Positions 20,410-30,205 of a DNA stretch of 64,000 bases are shown one piece after another. The DNA is taken from contig CAJINV010000028.1 of the NCBI GenBank assembly GCA_905178155.1, forward strand, positions 1 through 64,000, written 5' to 3'. The position numbers and the translations under genes were made by a program. The notes below the pieces were generated by a model. That model saw nothing but the letters and a program-made list of their open reading frames with translations. It searched no databases and was not told the origin of the DNA. How positions within the stretch are numbered: position 1 is the stretch's first letter; each line of letters opens with the position of its first letter. Origin of the DNA: Amoebophrya sp. A120. Lineage: Eukaryota; Sar; Dinophyceae; Syndiniales; Amoebophryaceae.

Positions 20410-23400
20410 CTATGCCGGTTCCTTTTCCTCCTTGCGCGGCTTCACGTAGTCGGCGGAAAGTTCCGACACCTCCTTGCTGTGGCTCCACCTGACCCGGACG
20501 CGCTCTTCTCCATCTTCCCCTACCACCAGCCCAAGGTGGACGCACTTCTTCCATTCCTTTTCTTCCTGACAGTACCCCCAGAGCTTTGTGGCTTTGTGTC
20601 GGATCGTTACGTTTTCGGCAGCGAGGAATTCTGTGGCGTTGTCGCACTCCCAGCGGACCAGGATCATCCCCGTATCTTCCGGCAGCGGGGGTCGCCCCTC
20701 TGTGCCCACAAATACGCAGTTCGCCCATTCTCTCTGCTCCCACTCTTCCCGACGGCCGAACAGCTTTTGGCCGGCGTGGTAAACTCGTGGCGGCGCGGAT
20801 GAACTTGAGGCTGCAGTGTCATTGGCTATCCTGAGGAAAAATGTCCCCAGATCTGCATGCCAAAAAGAAACGTTTCTCATGCGAAGCCTCATGAGAGCCA
20901 TTTTCTAAAAATACTAATCCTGGTTTTGTGTGTAACTTGTAATGCTAAAACAACCGCGCCGACAGTGCCATTGTCCATTATCGCTGGGGAGGCAAGCCTC
21001 CGCAGGCGCTGGAGCGGCATGTGTAATTTGTGATGCTAGAATCAGCACGATATGCCATATCTGATGTGATGCTTCGGAACTAGCTAAACAGGACACTACT
21101 ACGAGGATAACAGGCTTGTCATGCGGAACAACTAGAGGTTGAGGTGGCTCAACTGTCTGGCGGATTTCCAAAAATCTTGACTCTGGTGTGGGGACATTTT
21201 TACTCAGGATATTGGCCGGCGGTGCTTCTTTCGCAGCGGCGCCTTTGGCAGGCTTGCATCCGTATACCTCCTGGACTATCTGGTCAGCGATCTTCTGCGC
21301 TAGGCGGTCGTCTTCGTCGCTCTGATGGTCGCTCTTGCTCGGCCCAGCAGCAGCGGCCCCCGTTGGTGGTTGAATACTGTTACTGGTAGTTCCACCCTTG
21401 TTTATCTCGTCACGGTTGCAGGAAGATGAAGATGAAGTCGACACTCCCTTCGATTGAGTACTATTCGCTTTCTGCTTCGGCCCAACAGCTGGCAATGTCT
21501 TTGGTGGGTTTTCCTTTTTCTCCCGATTTGCCGTTTTTTTCACTGGCGGAGGTGTCGCTTTCGACTTTGCTCCCGCTAGTGCCGACTCGTTGTTTTTCTT
21601 CCCAGTGGAACTAGGAGGTACTGCTTCTGCTGCTTTACTCTTCTTTTCGTTCTCGTTCTTCTTTTTTGCTTCTGGAACACCACCTGAGAAAGACGAAGAA
21701 GAGGCCGCTGTAGCAGCACCAGCTGCAGCTTCTGTCTTCATCGCTTTCGCCTTCGGGACAGAAGCGGTTGGCTTGACCTTCGCTTTTGGAGCCTTGTTTG
21801 ATCTTTTCGCGCTATTTATTCCTGAAGACCCTTTCTCTAGCTTCGGAACTTTTGCCTGCTTTCCGATTTTCTCCTCGCTAGCAGGGTTCTGGTCTTCATA
21901 GTCGCGGTTTAGATTTAGTCGTTCACGGCCGTCGCTTTTTGTTGACAAAAACCCAATGAAATTTTCATCCCGCTTTGAAGATGATGATGTTTCGGGTGGT
22001 TGTACCTGCACCTCTGCGCCGGCCAACAAATCAGGCACAGCTCCTTCTTGGCTGTAGCCGCTGACGCCGCTTCTTTTCCCCAAATTGCGCTTTCGCGAAG
22101 TAGATCCAGTGTCTTGCAAAGTTGCCTTTTCCTGCAGGTCGTCTAGTCCATCCTGTTCATGGCCTGTATTTTCATTCCCGCTGCCCGAGCAGTGGTACGA
22201 AGGTGTCTCGCGCACGGGCACGGTGAAATTGTCCGCGGTTTTTGCCAGAAAATGTTCGGTGCGTACTTCTTCAGCGGCTGCTTCCTCGTTGAAGGTATTC
22301 ATTTCCAACGCGTCGAAAAACTGACTTTGGTCGTTCACGTTCTTACTGTTCGGGTGAAGTTTATTCGATGCGCCAGCTGGTGGAAAAACTCCTGCAGCAG
22401 GTAGAAGCGCCAATTGTTGTGCTGGTGCTTCTTCGACAATCAACTGACCACGACCAGCACCCATCATACTCACATCGTCTACTGGGGAGAATGCGACGGC
22501 GCAGATACTCGATGGGACAAAATCGTCGTCCTCTTGCTCATCAACATCCATGGGGTCTACATTTTTAGTCCCGTTTGTGAAAAATCCCAAACTCGCCCCT
22601 TTATCTGGGAGATCGTCTGTGAGAAGCGGAACTTTTGGAAATGCGCGGTAATCTCGGGCTGGTGCTGCACCATAGTGCTGTTCTGCGTCCACATCCGGCA
22701 AGATCTCTGCGTCATGCCGATCGTCTTTATTGCTTGGCACAAGTTGATGTCCGAAGCCGGAACTTGTTCCGGCAGTGTTGTCGCCTGCGACGTTCGCGGC
22801 GCTCGAGCTACTGGACGAAGAAGACAGCGTGGTCTCCAGTACCTTCGGTTGCAAAATCTCGATTCCGGAATGGTTCGGATCCACATGATCCGGGTTTGCG
22901 CCAGACCTATGTGCTGGATACCGGAACACCCGGTCACTGTTATCATACGGGTTATAGCCCGTGCTCCAGTCGTCCTTTAAACAAATCGACGGTCGGCCTT
23001 GAGGCTGCTGATCTTCTGGATTGCAGCTCATCTTGTTCCCGCCTATATTGCCCTGGTGCTCAACACCAGCTCCAACCCTTCCCCCAGCAAGAACAGGTCG
23101 CCTATCATTCTGGTTCCCATCCTGTTCATGGCCTGTACTTTCATTCCCGCTGCCCGAGCAGGATCGGCTAGCCTTGCTCCCAGAAGGAGCTCCCTCTCGC
23201 TGCTGCTGCTGCTCACGCTCAAGTCCTGCAGCTGCTGCACTCAATCCTGATGAGGACACGATTGGCGGATTCGGCTTCGGCAGGCTGTTATTGTTGCTAG
23301 AAAGAGCTTCCTGGTTTGCCCGCGGCGGCAGGTCACCGGGTGCCGAACTCCCAGGGCTCGAATCACCTTTGCTCTCGTAGAGGCAGGAGCCCCGGGGTGC

Positions 23401-26400
23401 TAAGCCAGAGTAGCTCTGATGTCGCTCGTTTTCGCTTTCGGCTTCTTGGTCCTCTACTATCTTCTCATCGCAAGGTGGATCTTCATGCGGCTTGCTCGTT
23501 CTCTTTTCGACCACCAAAAAATCATCTTTCGAAGATGCAACAGATGCGGCCGGAGGTCCTGGTACCCTCGCACCTGCCGACGAAGCTGCATTCTCGTCCG
23601 CTGGTAATAAGAGGCCATTTGTAAAGATATCGTGGCTCTGCTCTTCTTGTTGGTCCTGCGTGTCCAATACCTCCTCGCTAGCTCGACTTTCCTCCTTGGC
23701 CGGACTTGACGAAGGGCTGCTGGAGCTGCTCGGAAGCACCTTGATGCCCAAACAGTCCGAGGACAATCCTTGGCCACCGGCCTTCGTCTGCGCGGCGCGC
23801 AGCATCTTGTTCGCGAGCATTTCCGTCACCCGAATCGCGTCCGGCAACGTCGTATGCATTGCAAATGCGTCTGGGTTTATTGGCAGGTTGCAATTTGTGC
23901 TGCTGTCTTTCTCTTTGATTTTTCCAAAAAATTCTGTACTGTATCTACGCGGAGTACTAGAGGGCATTTCTCATGCGGAATACCGATCAGCAGAATGGAT
24001 CAGGAAGCCCTAAAAAAAAAATCTGTGAGGACACTAGTTGACGCGTTGCAGGCTCACGCACCATTATCGGCCAGGCAAAGCATGCGCGAGGTAGCTATAG
24101 CCTTGCAACCTGTTAGACCCAGACATTGCGGGCGGTAAGTTGTAGCCCCACATGGCGCCAGCGGGAACGCAGGGACCGGGCCCGACTTCGGGAGGGGTGC
24201 TTTGCCCCCCTGCCCTCGCACAACCTCGAAGAGCGCCCACATGAGGGTCTTCAGGTGCACAGGCGGCATTGATGAAACGAGCGGAGAATGGGTCGCGGCA
24301 GACGAGGAGGAGGCTGAGCTCCCAGGACGAGGCTCTTCGCTTTTGACGATCTGGCCCGCCAAAGTTTCGAAAAATTCCAGACGCGAGCTGTGTCCACTTT
24401 TCGCCAAGGCCCAAGCAGTATGCACTGCAAATATGTCTGGGTCTGGAAACTTGTGATGCAAGGGAGGAAGTAATGAGAATACTGTAATGCGCTGCCAAGC
24501 ATGACAAGTTTTTCTGGAACTTTGGGTTGCGTACTCTAGTGCATGAGAAGCTGTGTTTTTGCATGACAAGCAGGATGAGCTCTTCGCGGCCACGCAATAC
24601 AGTTACAGAGCTGCTCATAGTCATGCCAGTGCCAGAGTAGTAGCATGACAAACCTGGCATTGGCAACGTTCCAGACCCAGACACTTTTGCAGTTGATAAG
24701 CAGTGTTGGCCAGGTCCTGCGCGTTGAATTCGTGGATCCGATGCACGGCGCAGCGCGCAATCAGCCACCACAACCCGGCGTCTTTCGTGTGGCCGGCTCT
24801 CGCAAAACCGTAGGCAGCGTTCGCCAGGTCCCGCGGGCAATACTTCGAATATTCCGCATGCTGCCCAGGGTGCAGCAGCAGCTTCCATCGTGTGGCCAGC
24901 TTTTCGCACGCCTCTGCGTCGAGATGCCCGGCCTTCGCGAGGGCGCAGATGACGTTGCTCAGGGATTGGACCGGGAAGGTCTCTGAGCGCAGACTCACCT
25001 GCTGCGCCAACTCGGCCACCAGCGCCCGGACCTCGCTGCGCGCCAGCTGGCCCAGCTTCGGCAAAGCTTGGGCGAAAGGCAGCGGGCCCAGCATCGCTAG
25101 CTGGCCAGTGGTCGACGCAGCGGAGGTGGCGCTGGTGCTCTTACTGCCTTCGCCCTTCGTGCCGGAAGCGCCGGTGGAGGCTTGCTTCATCGCCGCCGCC
25201 TGTGACGATTTCGAGTTCGAAATCACCTCCAGTTCTTCTGGTTCTTCCTGAAGATCTAGTACCTTCACCTGCTCATTCCTGTGGGTCATGATCTTCTTCG
25301 TCGAAATTACACTCGAGGAGGAGGACACCGTGGAGGCTTTGCTTGCTCCTTTGTTCGCGACTACTAATTATCCACTGCAAATATGTCTGTGTCGGGAAGA
25401 ATGCAGTGCTCGTCATGCACATTTTGCATGACCACCCATGGCGTCTGTGATTCATCTCCTAGCATTACAGATGTTTTGAGGGCTTTCTGATGCAGCCTAT
25501 AGTGCATGCGAAATTCAAATCCCCTCTCTGCGTAGCAAGAGCTAATCTCTTCATGTTCTGCTGTTCATGCAATACAATTCATGTGTAGAATCCTGAGGCA
25601 GCATCACAAGTTGGTATCCTTCCAGACCCAGACCTATTTGCATTTGATACGACTGCATCAGCAGACTGGTCCTCGCTCTTCGATGCCCCGACTTTGGACG
25701 ACGTCGCAGCTACGCTTTCCTCCGGTTTACGTCCTTGCGCCGCACTGACGTGCACCTTCGCCGATTGATTTGCCGCTTGCTTGCTCCCCTTTCCACCCGC
25801 TCCACCCAAGGAGGTCCTCATGGCAGAACCTTTTATTTTTGGATCTGGGCTATCAAATGTAAAAATGTCTGGGTCTGGAAGAGTGCTAGACTTGTCATGC
25901 AGATTTTACGATGACATATCACGTCTGTAATGCATAACCTGGCATCAAAGATTTCTAGTCGGCTTTCTGATGCCTATCCCGCATGAGAAATACCCTTTCC
26001 ATGTAGCACAAATTGGACCCCTCTTGCTGTTCATGCAATACAGATTTTTTTAGAATGCAGAGACAGCATCACAAGTTGCAATCTTCCAGACCCAGACACT
26101 TTTGCATTTGATATAGGCTGGGGGTTGTCATCTTCGGCTTCTTCGACGCCGGCTCAGAGTTGGCAGTGGAGTTCCTTTATGCATTGCAAAAGTAGTGTAC
26201 TCGTATAAGGTTAAGGGCATTAGCATTACAACTTTCCTCAGGATGAGAAATAAAATTTGTAATGCGGAGTTGACTTAACAAAAAGATTTATTGTAATGCA
26301 TGATTGCAATACTAATACGATACTTTTGCACAGGATATCCTTTGGTCATCAACATCTTCCTGCTTGCTGTTTTCGGCCGCAACAGACGCTTCGACCTTGT

Positions 26401-27515
26401 TCGCGTGGGTGGATTGCGATTCAGATTGCACAGCTTGCTTCAACGTGTCAGCATGCTTTGTTTTCCGATCTTCCGCGATGAAAATCAGCTCACTGCCATC
26501 CTCTTCCACCTTGCTCGTGTTGTTCGTGTTGTCGTTCATTGTGCTTTTCATCGTATCGCCCGAGGAGGCCGGAATGTCTTCACCAGCGAGCGCTGCCCTG
26601 GCGGCGTTGAGCGCCGTGTGCCTTTCGTTGACCCCGACAGGAGCGGGAACTGAGGTCTGTGACTCCCTCATTCCACTGGCCGTTTTTTTCAGGTCGAGAT
26701 GCTGCCTGTCGTTATGATAAAGGGCGCTGATCGAACAGGCTTGAGAAGATGACGCTGTGGCTTTTGTACTAGAGGTTGCAAAAATGCAAAATCCAAGAAT
26801 AGCTAAAACTCTGAGCAGATCTCCCTGCACAAGCAAACGTTCCAAGCAACTGTAAGTACGAACAAGAAGAATGGAAAGACAAATATGTCCGCTACTGGTT
26901 TTGGTTCAGATCAACACATCAAGACAGCAGCTGAGAGATAAAAAATCGAAAGAAAATATAACGAAGAAAACAATACCTCTTCGCGGCGTCTGCGGCTTTG
27001 TCGCTCTCCTTGTCCTTGTCCGCCATTTTTTTCTTCACGTCCTTTTCTTTCTGCTCCTGCAACCAGTTCTCGAATACGCTGCCCTTCCTGACAGCTGTTG
27101 CAGGTTTTTTACGTCATCCATGGCAAACATGTCAGGGCCAGAAGTAAAAGGCCAAGCATCGCTGCCGGACTGCGCGCCGGTGATAGCACCGCACGCGCCG
27201 CCTTATCGCGGGCCCGCTTCCGTATTGCTTCTTGCACACATATCACACGTAGTAGTTTTCAAAACAAATCGCATTACCAATCCACCCAGGATATCACAGA
27301 CTGCGCGACTCAATTCGCTCAGCAGGGCGAATGGAATCGAATTCGTCACCCATGGTTGAATTACGGGAGACCAGTGTACATGATTTGCAATCACTACAAG
27401 CGCGATACTTGCGTAGAGGATGTTCCGGCACTGACATGGTCGCAATGGATACGCGCTCGTGCTCCCTAACCGCCTGTCTGAGCTCTCTTACTTTTCTTAG
27501 TGTGGAGGTGGACAT
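20410..27515 (-). CDS. Large gene: helical RNA-factor-like repeats plus tandem Tudor-like C-terminus
   Basis: Proposed minus-strand exons: 27452-27515, 26977-27113, 26338-26849, 26114-26177, 25650-25850, 24699-25368, 24140-24418, 21212-23852 and 20410-20826, about 1,600 residues in all. A GT-AG intron lies at 26850-26976; the others are introners. Four junctions, removing the element plus one 5-bp duplication, keep frame (QR/NS, PS/PDPK, NTA/WALAK, PAN/DTA); DAV/ANK at 25369-25649 also joins in frame if a short flank is removed. At 24300-25000 the exons carry repeats such as LSNVICALAKAGHLDAEACE, LANAAYGFARAGHTKDAG and LANTAWALAKSGH, typical of OPR/HPR-type helical repeats of organellar RNA factors. 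A long low-complexity Ser/Gly/Lys exon follows. The last exon has two units resembling Tudor/chromo barrels, GMILVRWECDNATEFLAAEN and VRVRWSHSKEVSELSADYVK. Start ATG is at 27515; the stop is 20410-20412. Two genes fused in my model cannot be excluded, since the junction at 23853-24139 is unresolved. Confidence 0.6.
20827..21211. mobile_element. Introner family C, 385 bp
   Basis: Ends TATCCTGAGGAAAAATGTCC and the complement GGACATTTTTACTCAGGATA. Perfect 5-bp duplications TTGGC lie at 20822-20826 and 21212-21216. Removing the element plus one duplication joins the two exons in frame. The duplicated exon at 8944-9046 lacks it. The termini differ from families A and B, but the TATC/GATA ends and 5-bp duplication are shared. 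Confidence 0.92.
23853..24135. mobile_element. Introner family A, degenerate
   Basis: TATGCATTGCAAATGCGTCT at the low end, and GTTAGACCCAGACATTGCGG at the high end, are inverted family-A termini. No clear duplication is seen and the splice phase is unresolved, so it is probably an old insertion. Confidence 0.65.
24419..24698. mobile_element. Introner family A, 280 bp
   Basis: Ends TATGCACTGCAAATATGTCT and the complement ACACTTTTGCAGTTGATA. Perfect duplications AGCAG at 24414-24418 and 24699-24703. It interrupts a helical repeat between LANTA and WALAK; exact removal restores it. Confidence 0.93.
25369..25649. mobile_element. Introner family A, 281 bp
   Basis: Ends TATCCACTGCAAATATGTCT and the complement ending CATTTGATA. 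CGACT occurs immediately at the right and again six bases before the left end, so one terminus may be slightly longer. Removal gives SADAVANKGASK in frame. Confidence 0.85.
25851..26113. mobile_element. Introner family A, 263 bp
   Basis: Ends TATCAAATGTAAAAATGTCT and the complement ACACTTTTGCATTTGATA. Flanks TGGGC and TAGGC differ at one base. Removal gives MTTPSPDPKIK in frame. Confidence 0.9.
26178..26337. mobile_element. Introner family B, 160 bp
   Basis: Ends TATGCATTGCAAAAGTAGTG and the complement CGATACTTTTGCACAGGATA. Perfect duplications TCCTT. The body has ATTACAA/TTGTAAT phrases. Removal gives DVDDQRNSTANSEP in frame. Confidence 0.93.
27114..27451. mobile_element. Introner family A, old copy, about 338 bp
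   Basis: CATGGCAAACATGTCAGGGC near 27120 and the complement CACTGACATGGTCGCAATGG ending near 27450 are inverted versions of the family-A terminus with several substitutions. GT-AG borders are possible a few bases outside (GTATCC, then AGGAAG), so this one may have evolved conventional splice sites. Confidence 0.55.
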
Positions 27516-27691
27516 CTTGATCTGCTCGCGAAAAGTCTTTCAAGGTTCAAAATGGAATTTTCCATGCTAGAGCAGGAAGAACTCAACGAATGAAATTTCC
27601 ATTTATAATGCGTTGTTCTTTCTCACATCATGTCTTGCTCTTGCGTTGTCGTTGATCAGAGTTAATAAAAGATAGGCCTAGCACGGTAACA

Positions 27692-28869
27692 CTATAGAAA
27701 GTTTGTTTCATTCGCTACGTTTTGCTTTTCACCCGCGGGCTCAACTGTGTTAGCTGGGATTGGGAAAAGCCTATTGCTGCACGGATAGCTATACCAGTGC
27801 AGGTCTTTTATTTCCCTTACCTTCGCGATGCTTGGGCTTTGGCGCAGCCTCCGTGATCCCTGATTCGAAAAAAGCAAAAAGTTGGAACTCGAAAGAAAGA
27901 TAGATGCGACAGCTGCATGTCTTGCGTGGTGCGATCTTCGACACAATCCTGGGAGTGATCTTGTTGTCCCCGTGCCTTTCTCTTGGTTCTTTTCTGTGAC
28001 GCGTGCTTAAAAATAGACACCTGTCACAGACACGAGCTGTCTCCCTTGACTATATCGTTACAGGCCGTAGATGAATTTCTGGGTGTCGGGATTCAGAAAA
28101 CACTGCAAGAACATTCTGTGGGGCGACCGAGGATGTTAAGACAACCTCATTTTCGCTAACTTCGTTTAGAAGATCATGCAATGGTGCTTTGGCTCCTGTA
28201 CATCATGTTCATGCACATTCTTACGGGGAAGCTTTTGCAAGATAGGCCTTTTTCCCTTGGGTCTGATCCACGCTCCTGCATGCGCTTCTGTATGATCGTG
28301 TAAACTTTCACTAGCTATTCAAGGAAAATGGCAAGGCCACCTCATGATCCTTTGCCTTTGTTAGAATCCATGAAGCTTGCTAGAAGATCAAAGGCTTTCT
28401 CATTTCTGACCAGGCCGACCTGGGCAGTGCTTCAGCTAAGGAGCGATGGATGCGCCATCGTTTGCGACAAAATTATCCCGCACGTCGGTTGGCGCGTTGG
28501 CGCTCGCCGATACCTATACCGAAAATCACGGAACACGAAATTTGTCTGCATGAGCGGGATTTTGTTTTCATCTTCATTCATTTTTATCCTGTGCAAAAGT
28601 ATCGTACTCGTATAAATGCAAGTCTTGCAGCATTACAAATCTTCTTCTTATCGTAAATCCGCAATACAAATTTTATTTCTCACACAGAGGAAATTTGTAA
28701 TGCATTGATACGAGTAGGATGCTTTTGCATTTGATAATTTAAATTTTATATTTCGTACAAGAGACAGACCCCACTCGGTAGCACTGAAGCTGGCGAAAGC
28801 ATGTACTATGTCAAAGAACCAAGAAGCAATCTGCTCGAAAAGTTTTGTGTCGTCCATAACTCGTCTCAT
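27692..28869 (-). CDS. Small multi-exon gene, BART-like N-terminus possible
   Basis: The 5' exon reads MDDTKLFEQIASWFFDIVHA from about 28853 and runs into the introner at 28585-28736. Beyond it MNEDENKIPLMQTNFVFRDF ends at a GTATAG donor. Downstream pieces with splice signals are an exon around 28340-28420 (NEKAFDLLASFMDSNKG), a basic exon near 27890-28010 (SQKRTKRKARGQQDH), a 39-nt exon at 27823-27861 (AAPKPKHRE) and a last exon at 27692-27756 (EPAGEKQNVANETNFL) ending at TAG. The last two join in phase across a GT-AG intron. Acidic DENKI after a W/F-rich helical segment recalls the BART domain of ARL2-binding and CFAP36-type ciliary proteins, a weak resemblance. The introner junction does not keep frame in my hands. 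The stop lies 177 bp upstream of the next gene's ATG. Confidence 0.4.
28585..28736. mobile_element. Introner family B, 152 bp
   Basis: Ends TATCCTGTGCAAAAGTATCG and the complement GGATGCTTTTGCATTTGATA. Flanks ATTTT and ATTTA. One end resembles family A (CATTTGATA), so the termini are mixed. Confidence 0.88.
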
Positions 28870-28899
28870 CTTTTTTTCACTTCATCATTGAATACGGGT

Positions 28900-29425
28900 T
28901 CATACCTATCGTAGAAAAGGTGGCTTTAGGTCTTCTGCTTCATTTTTTTCTTTAGAGAATAGACCAGCCACCCCCCGGCGGAGGCCGCCGGGGAGGGGGC
29001 TGTTCGGTGGAGGTGTTCCGGTGGGGAAGGTGGCGCCAGCAATGAATCGCTGCGCGCCGCTACACAACCACATAAAAAGAACCCGGCCCATGTTCCGGCA
29101 TGGATAGGCACCATGCCCGGCCTTAGTAGCTGCGCGCCGTGGGAAAATGCGCACAGGAAACTACTTCCGGGCGCCAGCGTTCAAGACGCCACAAGGGCGG
29201 CGCACCTGCCAGCGCGCGCGGGCGCTGTGGGAAAGAAGTAGCGGCCACCCTAGGTGGCCGACCAGGTTAAGGCGTGGCGCCGCGCCCCCTCTGGGGGACG
29301 CAGAGCGGCGCACGCACTTTGAACGGCCGCTCTGATCTGAAAGCGAAAACAATCCCAGCCGGTCGCTGCGCCCTAGCGAGCTTTTTTAGGGGGCGCCGCG
29401 CGCAGACAAGTGCGCAGGTTGTGGT
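28900..29425. other. GC-rich hairpin region, no gene
   Basis: CCCCGGCGGAGGCCGCCGGGG near 28975 and CGGCCACCCTAGGTGGCCG near 29244 are perfect short palindromes. Open frames here are GC-driven. The segment marks a switch in base composition that continues to about 33.4 kb. Confidence 0.5.
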
Positions 29426-29900
29426 CCTGGAGGTGGCCCGCGAGAGGGTCCGCGAGAGGGTCCGCGAGAGGGTCCGGGAGAGGGTCCGGGAGAGGGTCCG
29501 GGAGAGGGTCCGGGAGAGGTTCGGAGAGGGTCCCGGAGAGGGTCCCGGAGAGGTCCCGAGAGGGTCCGCCGAGAGGTAAAATAGAGGTTCCCGGAGGGGG
29601 TCGCGGTAGAGGGTCACATAGAGGGTCGCCCTATACTACGCACCCTCTCTGACCCTCTCGACCCTCTCCCCCTGCCCTCTATTTGACCTCTGTCCACCCT
29701 CTACCTACCCTCTTCGGGCGTATAGCGCCGCTATACGGGCCGACATACTACCCACCCTCTCCCTACCCTCTCCTTTACCTCTCGTTTTACCTCTCCCCGA
29801 CCCTCTATTTTTTCCCGACCCTCTACTTTACCTCTCCCAACCTCTATTTTACCTCTACGACACCTCTCCCCACCCTCTACCGGAACCTCTCCGGCCCCGT
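29426..29900. repeat. Purine block facing pyrimidine block
   Basis: 29426-29630 is a tandem of GAGAGGGTCCGG-like 12-mers, purine-rich on the plus strand. 29640-29890 is TACCCTCTCC-like, pyrimidine-rich. GAGAGGGT and ACCCTCTC are complementary, so the two halves form a loose giant inverted repeat. Confidence 0.85.
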
Positions 29901-30205
29901 TTTCTTCCATATATAATTATAATAATACAAAATCTGGTCCGGGCCTCCGTATAAATATAATCTATAGGAGGCCTCTACTAAAATAATTCTAAACGAATGT
30001 GCTTAGAAGGTCTCGTCTAGAAGCTTCGCGTAACAGATTCAACGCTTCCCCTGTATCTCTACGCCATACCGTCGCGCAGAATGTTATGCTGCACGCCCTG
30101 GCGAGCAGCAGAACAAAGCCGCGCATCAACTTCAGTGCGATTCTGATACAGAAAGCGTCGACAAGCTCGACTGCCCCTGTTTTCACGCCCGAAAACAGGG
30201 ATCAA
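29901..30205. other. No gene recognised
   Basis: AT-rich start (TATATAATTATAATAATAC), then a mixed region with a short plus-strand frame from 29999 lacking any motif. Confidence 0.4.

Noticed and set aside
19933-20802. 289-codon plus-strand frame across 20.0-20.8 kb
   Set aside because: It runs antisense to the Tudor-like exon, whose minus-strand frame has the repeated VRW motifs and splices correctly.
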